DNA from: Cyanophora paradoxa
Taxonomy: Eukaryota > Glaucocystophyceae > Cyanophorales > Cyanophoraceae
Assembly (NCBI GenBank): GCA_004431415.1
Contig: QPMI01000626.1
Location: forward strand, 1 to 64,000
Length of the DNA stretch: 64,000 nt
Direction of reading: 5' to 3'
Shown here: positions 1 to 9,900 of the stretch, in pieces
How positions within the stretch are numbered: the first letter of the stretch is position 1
Layout of the letters: every line of letters begins with the position of its first letter
Notes under the pieces: generated by a model
Databases searched by the model: none
Seen by the model: the letters and a program-made list of their open reading frames with translations, nothing else
What the model was told of the DNA's origin: nothing
Translations under genes and position numbers: made by a program

Positions 1-1689
1 CGTCACCTGGACCTGCAAGGCCCTGCAGGCGCGCCCGCGCGGCCCGCCGCTCTCGCGCGCTGCGCGTGCAAACGCAGAGCCCGTCGCGCAGGCTGGCGAG
101 CGTGCAGACGCAGAGCCCGCAGGTCGACGTCGTGCTGCGGCCCCCGTGGAACGTCTCGTCGGCGGGCGGCGCCCCGCCTCGAGCCTCGCCGCCTCCCGCA
201 CCCGCCTTCTCCGTCGGCACCCAGTTCAGCATCCAGGCGAGCCCTAGAGATCTGCACCGCCCACCCTCTCACGCAGCCGACGCGCCGCGCACGCGGTGAC
301 GCAGCTGCCCGGCGGCGTCTCGGTGACGGGCGCGACGGGGACGACTCCCGGAGCCGCCTCTTCCGCGGGGAGCGCCCCGTGACGCGTGCCCCTGAGTCTG
401 AACGCGGTGCACTTCAGCCGCGACGAGTCCCTCGCGCGCTACAAGGTCCGGCCCCTCGCGCGCCCCGAGCCCCTAGATCTCCCGCACCCTCCGAGAGTTT
501 AATTCAACCGCGCGCAGGCGAGCGTGCCGAACGAGGACAACGCGGAGGCGGAGATCGGCGGCGGCGAACTTCCGCCCCGACCTGCCCGGCAGAACGCCGT
601 CGGCTTCCGCGTCGTCATGAACGTCGCCCCTCCTACCTCCTCGTCGACGAGAAGACCAAAAGCGTGCGCGGCTCTCCGACGGGGGTCCAGGCGCGCCCTC
701 GCGCTCGCGGCCGGCGCCGACGGCCGAGGGCGCGGGCGCGCAGAGCGTGCTGGATTTCTCTCGGGGGTCTACGCCCTGGCCTCGGCCTTCAGAGCCGTCG
801 CAGAGGCCTTCGCCGTCTACGTCGCCCTCGCCAGGCTCCTCAGCGTGCGCCGCGTGGCCGATGGGCCCGGGACCCGCAGCCTCGCCGCGCGCTGACGGCC
901 CCCGATCGGCAGTCGTGGCGCGCGAGGCGCGAGGGCGGGGCGGGCCAGGGGGCGGTCGCCAGCGCTCGAGAAGACGCACCCGGAGGCGGGCCCTGGCGCG
1001 CTTCGCCGGCTGCGTCTACGGCGGAGGACCTGGCGTCGGCGTCTGTGGGTCCGGATCCGGACTGGGCGACGCTGGAAAAGCAGCAGTCATCCTCAGCCGT
1101 CGCGCAGCCGCCTGCAGACAACGGCGTCTCGCGGAGCTTCGGATCCGGCCAGCGCGCGCAGCAGCCGGCGCCGGCGTTGGCGTCGACGTCCGCTCTGCCG
1201 TCGACGGGCAGCAAGCCCGCTTTCGCCCGCACCGCTGGGGCGGGCGGGGACGTCGACGCGAAGCCGAGCTCGAAGCAGGCGGTGGCGGCCGTCAATGCGC
1301 CCTCAGCCGGCCTCACTTACAACGTCAGTCCCGCGCTGGGTTCCTCGCTCCGTCGTCCGCCGCCGCCGCCAGCCGCGTCCGGATCGGATCGAGCGATGCA
1401 ATCTCGAGATTCGGATCGAAACGTACTCGCGAGGGTGCGCGAAGGAATCCGTGAAATCGCTTCTCTCTTGCGTAACCCCTCGAGCGCAGCCCAAGCTCGA
1501 CGGGCCGCCCCCAAGCGCCTTCGGCTCTTCTCAGCCGAGCGCTCCTGCCAGCCGCGGCCCGGGTACTTTTTTGCGCGAGGGCGACGCTGCCGTCGCTGCC
1601 GGCAGCCCCCGCCTCGAGCTCGGGGCCCTTCCGACCTGACGGCTCCGTCGTTCTCGAGTGCGGCTATCGCGCGCCCTCTACGTGCTTGA
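1..1689 (+). CDS. Possible plus-strand gene, 5' end outside the window, structure unresolved
   Basis: Several stretches read like exons on the plus strand. One is around 110-235 (SPQVDVVLRPPWNVSS). Another pair joins in frame across a gt...cag intron at about 446-516: LNAVHFSRDESLARYK, then ASVPNEDNAEAEIGGGE and NAVGFRVVMN. A third runs from about 1017 to the stop at 1687 and is Ser/Ala/Pro-rich (DPDWATLEKQQSSSAV near its start, a proline run in the middle, an Arg-rich end). I recognise no family. The VGFRVV string recalls the end of sulfatase-modifying-factor domains, but that is weak. The uninterrupted frame 379-1689 probably mixes exon and intron. Whether this is one gene or two cannot be told. 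Confidence 0.35.
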   Translation, partial: RHLDLQGPAGAPARPAALARCACKRRARRAGWRACRRRARRSTSCCGPRGTSRRRAAPRLEPRRLPHPPSPSAPSSASRRALEICTAHPLTQPTRRARGDAAARRRLGDGRDGDDSRSRLFRGERPVTRAPESERGALQPRRVPRALQGPAPRAPRAPRSPAPSESLIQPRAGERAERGQRGGGDRRRRTSAPTCPAERRRLPRRHERRPSYLLVDEKTKSVRGSPTGVQARPRARGRRRRPRARARRACWISLGGLRPGLGLQSRRRGLRRLRRPRQAPQRAPRGRWARDPQPRRALTAPDRQSWRARREGGAGQGAVASAREDAPGGGPWRASPAASTAEDLASASVGPDPDWATLEKQQSSSAVAQPPADNGVSRSFGSGQRAQQPAPALASTSALPSTGSKPAFARTAGAGGDVDAKPSSKQAVAAVNAPSAGLTYNVSPALGSSLRRPPPPPAASGSDRAMQSRDSDRNVLARVREGIREIASLLRNPSSAAQARRAAPKRLRLFSAERSCQPRPGYFFARGRRCRRCRQPPPRARGPSDLTAPSFSSAAIARPLRA

Positions 1690-2673
1690 GCTTACGTGGC
1701 TGCAGTTTGGTCCGAGGCCTGCAGCTGCTCGGCGCCGACGCCTCGAACGCGGGCGCGAAGGGGGCCGGCGCCCCGGAGCGCTCCTTCAGCTCCCCGGGGC
1801 CAGTGAGAGCCCGGGCCCCCTGTTCCACCTCCGATAGAACAGGCGCTTCGAATTCCCGTTTCCGCTCCAGCGGCGGAGTCCAATCGCGGCGACGTTCTCG
1901 CAATGGAGAGCGAAGAGCGAAGCTGATCGGGAGAAGCGCTGACCGCTTAAGCTTCATCTGCGCTGACAGCTCAAGCTTCATCCGCATGTACATGTACATG
2001 TACATGCGCAGTCCTTCTTTCGAAGTTCTTAGGATTCTTAGCTTTCAATGAGTTTGTTTATATAACTTGGTAGTAGTTTGACGTCGACTCGATTTCAGCC
2101 ACCTGCTCATGCCTGAGCTTCAAGTTTGTTTCTTATCATCGAGCCTGATTATTTATAATTATGACGGCATGATCATGATGCGTCGTTGACATTTGCAACT
2201 TGCAGAACATCGATCTATGCTAGAATTTTTTGTTTCAATTGATATAAAGCTGACTTTAAATATACTATAGCGGTCTGTGAAGAGGCGGTCGCGATTGTAG
2301 CAGTTCGAATTCGCGAATTGTTTGCTCTGTACGTGCACATGTTTCATGCGACAGCTCTCAGGTCTGAGGTCTGCAGCTGTGTTTTGATGCTTAGGTGTTT
2401 GACCTCTAGATCTCTTTGATCCTCTATAGCTAGCTAGTAGTCTCGTGCTTGTTATTTATTTAGTTGCTGCGTCACGGCGTTTCCGCGCTCCTCGCGATCG
2501 TCGTGATCTCTCGTGATCCGATGATCATGATCTTGAGTAAACTTCGATCAAGACGGCCCGGCCGGCCGTGGGCCGGGGTGCCAGGGGAAGGCGACTCGGC
2601 GAGTTTGAAGGCCTTAATTATATATTCGAGGCTTAAAGCTTGTGATCCGCGGGCCGGAGGCCTAGCTATAAGG

Positions 2674-2780
2674 GATGATCATGATCAGATCCGATGATCA
2701 TGATCATGATCCGATCATGATCAGATCGATGATCATGATCATGATCATCATGTATGATCATGAGCATATGCATATGCAGC
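2674..2780. repeat. Cluster of GATCATGATC palindromes
   Basis: GATCATGATC or overlapping partial copies occur many times in about 100 bp, ending in CATATGCATATGCAG. Each unit is self-complementary, so the block can fold on either strand. Isolated copies recur near 27420 and 47320. Function is unknown. Confidence 0.8.
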
Positions 2781-2818
2781 TGCAGCAATCAATTGCAAGC
2801 GCAGACTCTGCAGCGCTG

Positions 2819-2890
2819 CCTCTATCTAGATCTCTACTATTCTCTAGCGGCCACGCTGGCCTCTATCTAGATCTCTACTATTCTCTAGCG
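2819..2890. repeat. 31-bp direct repeat, two identical copies
   Basis: The unit starting cctctatctagatctctact is present at 2819-2849 and again at 2860-2890, separated by 10 bp. The copies are identical, so the duplication is recent or under constraint. Confidence 0.85.
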
Positions 2891-3250
2891 CTGGCAGCGC
2901 TAGGATTCCTAGCTAGAGCCCTGAATCAATATTCTAGCCACTTATTAGGAAGCAATGCCTTAGGGGAAGGCTTTTGAAGCGCCGCGGCCGCGGCCAGCGG
3001 CGCGCCGGCGGCGGGAGGCTGCGCGCGCCGGGAGCTAGCTATCATGATCATATTATAGGAAGGCCTCGATCGGCGGCGAGAGACTCGGAGAGAGTCGGCC
3101 GCCGCGCCGGGTCGGGGCGCGCGCGGCGGCGCCCCTCCAAGGCCCTCTCGTAAGCCTTCCTCCGGCCATCCAATCAGCGTCGACGAACTCTTGTTCGTAC
3201 GTACCCCGGGCTGAGACCAGCGCTTCGCGCAGAGCCGCAGCAGCAGCACC

Positions 3251-3265
3251 TAAGGAGGTGATCCA
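3251..3265 (+). other. 15-bp match to the complement of the 16S rRNA 3' end
   Basis: TAAGGAGGTGATCCA equals the reverse complement of the conserved end of bacterial/organellar small-subunit rRNA (the anti-Shine-Dalgarno region). The flanks do not continue the rRNA match. The first part also lies in a small inverted repeat (CACCT-AAGG-AGGTG), so chance is possible. Confidence 0.3.
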
Positions 3266-3617
3266 GGAGCGCCGTGACTATTTCTGTCGCCGGAGCCGCG
3301 GAGCGCGCGCCAGGGCGTCCTGGCGCTTGAGAAGTTGACGTCGTCACAGCGACGCCCGAGCGCGCATCCGGCGGCACTGGTTGACTCGCCGATCTAGCCG
3401 GCACTGCGTCGACTCGCGCCTTCGCCTCTCTCAGAGTCTCTGGCTTGGCCGGCACGCAAGGACTCGGAGCAAGCCAACGCCCGGCGGCCAGCAGGCCCAC
3501 TCGCGCCGCTGGACAGCCGAGCGCTGGGCTCAGTGGGGAATGTGTTGTTGAGCGGACGAGGCGCGCCGCCGCGGCGAGGTGGTCAGCGCGCTCTGAAGCG
3601 CGGAGCGGATCCGGGAC

Positions 3618-6600
3618 ATGGCGCGCGACGAGGAGCAGGAGAAGGAGCGGCAGGGCCGCGTGGTCACCGTCGTGACGGCGTTCTGCAGGGTCCGCCCCGC
3701 GCGCCGCGCGCCGCGCACGCCGGACGTCGACCCGGCCTGCGGGAGCGCAGGGGCGCTGGACCGACCGGCGCCGGACTGGCGGCGCGGCAGCGTCGCCCGC
3801 GTGCTCTTCCCATCGCCTGCGTCGTCTTCGACGCGATCCAGGCATCCGCCCGCCCGCCCGGCCGCCCCGCTGCTGCCGCCGCGCGCGCCTGACCGGACCG
3901 GTGCCCCGCGCGGCAGCTGCTCGGTCTGGTCCTCCCGGCTGGTGCGCCCCGCGGCCGGCTGCCGGCTGTAGGCTCTTTGCTTCGCTCCGCCGAGCGCGCC
4001 CGCGCGCAGGGACGAGCGGGCGTGGGGTGGCTGGACGGGAGCGCCACGTGGCGGGGCGGCGCGGGGCGGGGGCGGCGGGGCGCGCCCCGCCTTCTACCTC
4101 GCGCTGGCGCGACGGGCGTCACCGCCGCCGCCGCCGCCGCGTCGCGTACCTCGCCACCGCCCACCGGCCCCGCCTCTTCCCCGTCAAGGCCCGCCCGCCC
4201 CGCCCCGTCGTCCCGCCCGCCGGCCCGGCCGGGCAGGGCTGAACCGGCGCGCCGCCCGCAGGCGCTGAGGGTGCTGCTGCCGGCCCTCTCGGCGGGGGTC
4301 TACCTCCCCGTCCTCTGCCTCTTCCTCGACGCCCTCGCCTGCCTCTTCCCGGGCACGCTTGCCCTACCCGCCTCCCCCTTCCCCCCCCCTCCCCTGAGGC
4401 CCCGCAGGGGGCGCGCCCTCCGGGGCGGCGTGCGGGTACCCCTCGCCGCTGGTGTTCGGGCTGCTGGGGGCGGCGGGGGCGCCCGTGGCGGCGGCGCTGG
4501 CGCTCGCGGGGGCGCTGCTCTTCTTCGAGTGCGACCCGGGCTCGCGGGACTGGGGCGCGGCGGCCCACGGGCGCCTCCCCTTCGTCTACGCGCTGCTGCA
4601 GACGGCGCTGGCGGCGCTGCGGCTCGCGGTGGACGGGCGCGGCGTGCCGCTCCGCCTCGCCGTCCTCCTCGTCGCCCTCGCCATGCTCGCCCTCCACAGC
4701 CGTCCGCCCCGCCCGCCCGCCCGCCCTCGCCGCACGGCGCGAGCCGGGGCGGGCGCAGACGATGCAGCCGTACCTGCGGCGGCGATGAACGAGCTGCGCT
4801 GCGGCCTCTTCGCCGCCGTCGCCGCCGCCGCGCTCCTCTCCTGCCTGATCCCCCTCGCCGGCGAGCCCGGCTCCGCCGCCCGCCTCGGCGCCTCCGCCGC
4901 CGGCCTGCTCCTCATCGCCGCCGCCGCCGCCGGCGGGGCCTCCTCTGCCGCCGTACCTACGCCGCCGTGCGCCCCCCCCCCCCCCCCTCCCCCCTCCCCC
5001 CCCCCCCCCCCCCCCGCCCGCCCTTGTCCCCGCCCGCCCCGGCGAGCCGAGCCGCGCCCAGATCTCGCGGAGCGTGCTGCGCGTTGCACTCCGGCACCGC
5101 GACGAGGCGGAGGCCGCGGAGGCCGCCGCCGCCCTCGAGGCCGCCGCCGCCGCCGCGGCGGGGGCGGACCCGCAGACGCCCGGCGGACAGACCCCCGGCG
5201 GGGCCGTCGTCCTCTCCGTGCGCCCCGCCCCGGCCGCCCCCTCTCCGCTCACGATCGCCCCGACAAACCCGCTCTCCGTAGATGCGGGGGGCGGGCGCGC
5301 GGGGCGCGGCGGCGGGGGGGCAGCGGACGATGAAGGACCTGCGTGAGCCGGAGGTGGGGGCCGTCGACTCGCCCTGGGTCGCCTCCCGCGGCTTCTGGTT
5401 CGACGCCTGCCTCGACGCCGCCGCCCGCCGGCCCCTCGAGACCCTCTCCGCATCCGACGGCGGCGCCGAGGTCACTCGTACCCTGCCCAGGCGAACGAAC
5501 GTTCGCCCGCCCTTGACAACGCGGCGCCGCGCAGTGCGCGGAGCTGGTGTTCCGGCTGGGGCTGCGGCACCCGAACTTCGCCGACTCGCCCTTCGTGGCG
5601 GCGGCGTGGGCGACTTTCCTCTTCCACTTCTGCGGGGACGCCCCCGGCGCCATCGCCGAGGCCCGCCGCGCCGCCCGCAAGGCCAAGGACGCCTCCGACT
5701 TTGACCTCAAGGCACGCCCGCACGACGCTTGGATGCTCCGCGCTCTGTAGCCACCGCTGAGGGGCGGGGCGGGGCGGCAGGTGCTAGCGATACGGCGGCG
5801 GCAGGCCTGGGAGCAGGCCGCCTCCGGCCAGGGCTCCGGCGGTGCGCGGCCCGCCGCCCCGCCGCCCCGCCGCCCCGACCGAGCCGTTCGCAGTGAACAT
5901 GCACGAGTTCCGGCGCATGTTCGGTGCGTCCCCGTCCTGCGCCCCGCCCCGCGCCCCGCCGCCCCGCCGCTCCGCGCCCCGCGCCCCGGGCAGGCTGAGA
6001 GGCCGTGGGTCCCGGGGCAGAGCTGGCGACGGCGGCGCACAACGAGGCCCTCTCCGCCCTCAAGACCCTCTGGCCTCCGTGCGCACGCGGCCCGCCGCCC
6101 GGCCCCGCCGCCCCGGCCCCGCCGCCCCGGCCCCGCCGCCCCGGCCCCGCCGGCGCCCTCGCACGGCCGCGGGAGAACGCCTAGCGCCTCCGCCACACCC
6201 GCGAGGGATCTAAATCCCTCGCTTCATTCCTACCCGCCGCCTCGGCCCGGCCGGCGCCCCTCACGGCCGGGGGCGGCCGCGCAGCTGGCGAAGTCGACGC
6301 GCTTCTCGCGCGACTCGCTCGCCACCGTCTACAAGCGCGTCGCCGTGCGCCCGAACCGGCGCCGCCTCTCCGCCCGCCCCGGCCCCAATTTCTAGATTTC
6401 CGACCCGCCGCCGCCGCCGCCGGATCCGGCAGACGATCCACGCGGCGAAGCGCAAGGCGCAGGAGGGGTACGAGCGCATGCTCCGCAAGTTCCCCTCCTC
6501 CAAGGGCCCGCCCCCATGCCCCCGCCCCCGCGCCACCGCCCCCTGCACCACCCCCGCTGAGGGTGCGGGCGGGCAGTGCTGGTGCGGTGCTACGGGCTGT

Positions 6601-6906
6601 ACCTCCGCGACGTCGTCAACGACGTCGAGAGCGCCGCCTACCACTTCGTCCGCCCCGCCCCGCCCCGCCCTAAAGGCTTCTAAGCTCCGAACGGCCTCTA
6701 AGCGACGGCCTGCCCCGCCCCGGCCCTCCCCGCCCCTCCCCTCCCGCTCCGCCCCGCCCCGCCCCGCCCTGTCTGATGCCCCGCCCCGCCGCTTCTATAT
6801 GCTCTGATACTTCCGCTTCTAAAGCAACGGCGCGCCCTTTCTAAATGCTTCTAAGCTTAACTTCAAACGGCCTCTAAGCAACGGCCTTGCCCGGCCCGCC
6901 TGCCCG

Positions 6907-6940
<34 letters not shown>

Positions 6941-9900
6941 CTCCCCCCACGCCGCCCTATCTGACGGATCGACAGGCCCGCGCCGACGAGATCGAGGACC
7001 GTGCGCCCCTCCCTCTTGAGCCGGCGTCCCCCCCTCGCTTTGCTTAGCCGAGTGTGCGGCGGGGCAGAGGAGACGAAGCTGAAGCGCGCCGGCGAGGCCG
7101 GCGACGAGGCGGCCTCCCAGTGCGGCTCCCGCCCTCGCCCTTCCGCTTCGCGCCTTTTCTAGATCTACATCTATCGATTTCATCTAGATCTGCATCTATC
7201 TCCGCCCTCGCCCTCGCCCTTCCGCTTCGCGCCGCGGCCCGACGCGGCGCGGCACGCGCGGGGCCGCAGGGCGGGGCGGTCGCAGGCGGGGGGCCGCTCG
7301 GAGAAGTCGGGGAGCTCGGGGAGCTCGCGGCGCAACCGGCGCGGGGCGAGCACGCTGCTCCGGAGCACCGCCTCCAACGCCGGCGCCCTCCGCCGCCTCA
7401 AGGTCCGCCCCCCGCCCCGCCGCCTCCGCTTCCGCTGCGGGCCTCGCGCCTCCCGCTAGACTAGAGGCGCACCGCCCGCCCCCGCCTCCGCCGCCCGTTC
7501 CCCCGCCCCTACGCCCGCCCGCGCCGGCGAGCCTCGGGAGCCTGCAGGTGGGGCTGGTAGGCGGCCTCTGCCTGCTGGCGGCCCTCTACGGCGCCACCTT
7601 CGCCGTCTACGCCTCCCGCTTCACCGTCCGCCCCCCCCCGCCCAGCGCTAGCCCCCCGCCCCTCCAATTCTGAGCCGGCTGCTCCTTCGCAGGAGGGGAA
7701 GCAGGTCACGTACCAGATCTACGCCGTCCAGTGCGCCCGCGCCCGCCTCCAAACTCATTCGCCGCCGCGCCGCCGGCGGCCGACCGCGCCGCGCACGGCG
7801 CAGGCACCTGGCGCGGGCCTACGAGCTCTTCATGTACTACGCCCGCATCCTCAACACCCGCGTGCGCGCCCCAGCGCCCCGGCGCCCCGGCGCCCCCGCC
7901 CGATCTCGAACTGAAAGCTGGGGGCAGTCGTGGCTCGGGGACGGGGCCGGAGTGGAGGCGGCGCGGGCGGCGGTGGCCCCGCTGCTGGAGGAGTCCACCC
8001 GCTGGCTCCGCGGGCTCTACCTCGGCTTCGCGGAGCCGCCGGTGCCCCCGGCGGCCGCCCCCGCGCTCTGGGCCTTCTGGCGCGACGAGGACGTACCCCT
8101 CCGCTTCCACGTCTCCCCGGGCGGCGCCCACGCGGGGGCCGCCCCCTCCCCCTCCCCCTCGGCCTCGGCCTCTGGCGGCCTCGCGGTCCACAAGGACGCC
8201 TCGCCCTGGGCCGCCTTCAACCACTACCAGGACGCATTCCTCGCCGTCCGCCCGCGCTCTTCTCCCCTCTTTCTTCGCGTACCCCCGCCGAGCGCCCGGG
8301 GCGCGCAGCTGTCAAGCCAGGGGATGGAGCGGCTGGCGGAGCCGGCGGGGGGCAACGCGGAGTGGCGGTTCGTGCAGAACAACGGGCGCGGGGCGGTGGT
8401 GGCGGCGGTGGAGCGGGGCGGGGCGCTGTACCTCGCCGAGGCCGTCGCGCGCAAGGCCGACCACGACGCCGCCGTCGGCGCCATGCTCTCGTCCGCCCCG
8501 AGCCCCGCCCGCCAGCAAAATGCGCAATAGAATTTATAAGGTCGAAAACCATGCTAGAAGGAACCGCGCCCCGCCCGCCAGCGGCGAGCGCGCGGGGCCG
8601 GGCGATGCCCCCTCCTGACCCCAGCGCGGCGCGCCGCGCAGGACGATGCTGATCGCGCTGGTGATCCTGGGCCCGGGGATCTTCCGCTCCGCCTTCCGCA
8701 ACGTGCGGATGTCGCAGCGCGGCGTCGCCGAGATCGTCGCCCGCATCCCCCCGGACCTCATCTCGTCCGCCCCGCCCCGCCCCGCCCCGCCCCGCCCCGC
8801 CCCGCGTCCCGCGCCCCCAACTAAGGCGCATCTGGCGGATCTACCGTAGTACTGCACTCCACCTCCGAACTCCCGCTTCCCCACCCACCCACCCGCTCTG
8901 AGCGCCGCCTCTGCCTCGGCGCAGGCACATCTCGGCGACGTACGGGAAGGCGGACCTGGTGGGGGACGCCGGGGACTCGGAGGACGAGCAGGCCCAGCTC
9001 CTCGCGGGGGGCGACGCCGCGGGGGGCAACCTCACCGCCCGCTCCCGCCGCTCCGAGGCCACCGCCGCCGCCCCCGGCACGCACCGCTCCCTAAACGGCG
9101 AGCCCGGCGGCTCCCCGTTGCTGCCGCCCCCGCTGGCCGTGGCGGCGGCCTCGGGGGGCAGCTTAAGCTTCCGGCGGCGGCCGGCGGAGGCGGCGGCGGC
9201 GGAGCCGGCGGAGGCGGCGGCGCTGGACGAGGCGGCGCACGGCGCCATCGCGCGGCGCGCCGGCGCCCTCGCGCTGCGCGGGCCCTCCTTCCGCTCCGCC
9301 TCGTTCCGGAGCCCTTCCTTCCGCTCCCCGTCCTTCGCCCGGCGCGCCGCCGAGGCCGCAGCGGCCGGCGCCGCGGCCGAGGGCGCCGGGGCCGGCGCCG
9401 GGCCCCAGCCAAGTCGGCCCTCCGCAAGAGCGGCTCCACCAAGCAGCTGGTGCGCCCTCCGCTCCCATGCCCCGCCCGCCCGCGCGCGCGCCGCCAGCTT
9501 ACGTGAGCCGCGCGCAGCGGAGCCTCTCGTTCCATTGGGAGGGCGCCCTCGCCGAGAAGCCGCCGGCGCCGCTTGCGACGCTCTCTGACGGGCCCGAGGG
9601 CGACGCCGCCGCCACCCGCCGCGCCGGGGCCGATGCACCGGCGCCGGCGTCGAGCGGGCGGGAGGACCCCCTCTCCTCCCTCCTCTCCTCCCTCCGCAGC
9701 GAGGCGGTCCGTACCCGTATCCCAACCCCCCGCCCCGCCGCGCCGTTGAAGTCGAGGCCGCGACGCAGGAGAAGGGGCCAGACGCGGCGGTCATCGTGCT
9801 GGCGGAGCGCGGGGAGGGGGCGGCCTCGCCCCCGCCGCGGGCCCCGGCGCCATCCTCCGCCACCGCGGCGGCCCCGCCCGCCTCCGCGAAGGCGCCGCCG

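Larger units (their letters stand above)
1690..3617. other. AT-richer spacer with palindromes and short repeats
   Basis: About 1.9 kb with no convincing exon. Composition shifts from GC-rich to AT-richer between about 1950 and 2960. It carries an alternating catg/tacatg run near 1985-2006, a cluster of overlapping GATCATGATC palindromes, a 31-bp direct repeat, and several CTAG/GATC palindromes. From about 2960 to 3617 it becomes GC-rich again and may hold the promoter and 5' leader of the next gene. Confidence 0.6.

Noticed and set aside
379-1689. Long uninterrupted frame as a single-exon gene
   Set aside because: Its first half reads as Arg/Pro-rich low complexity while better exon-like segments lie in another frame; GC-rich DNA gives many such open frames.
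4119-5453. Long minus-strand frame opposite the TmcB-like gene
   Set aside because: Gly/Arg-rich shadow of GC-rich exons and C-run introns on the plus strand; the plus frame carries the family motifs.
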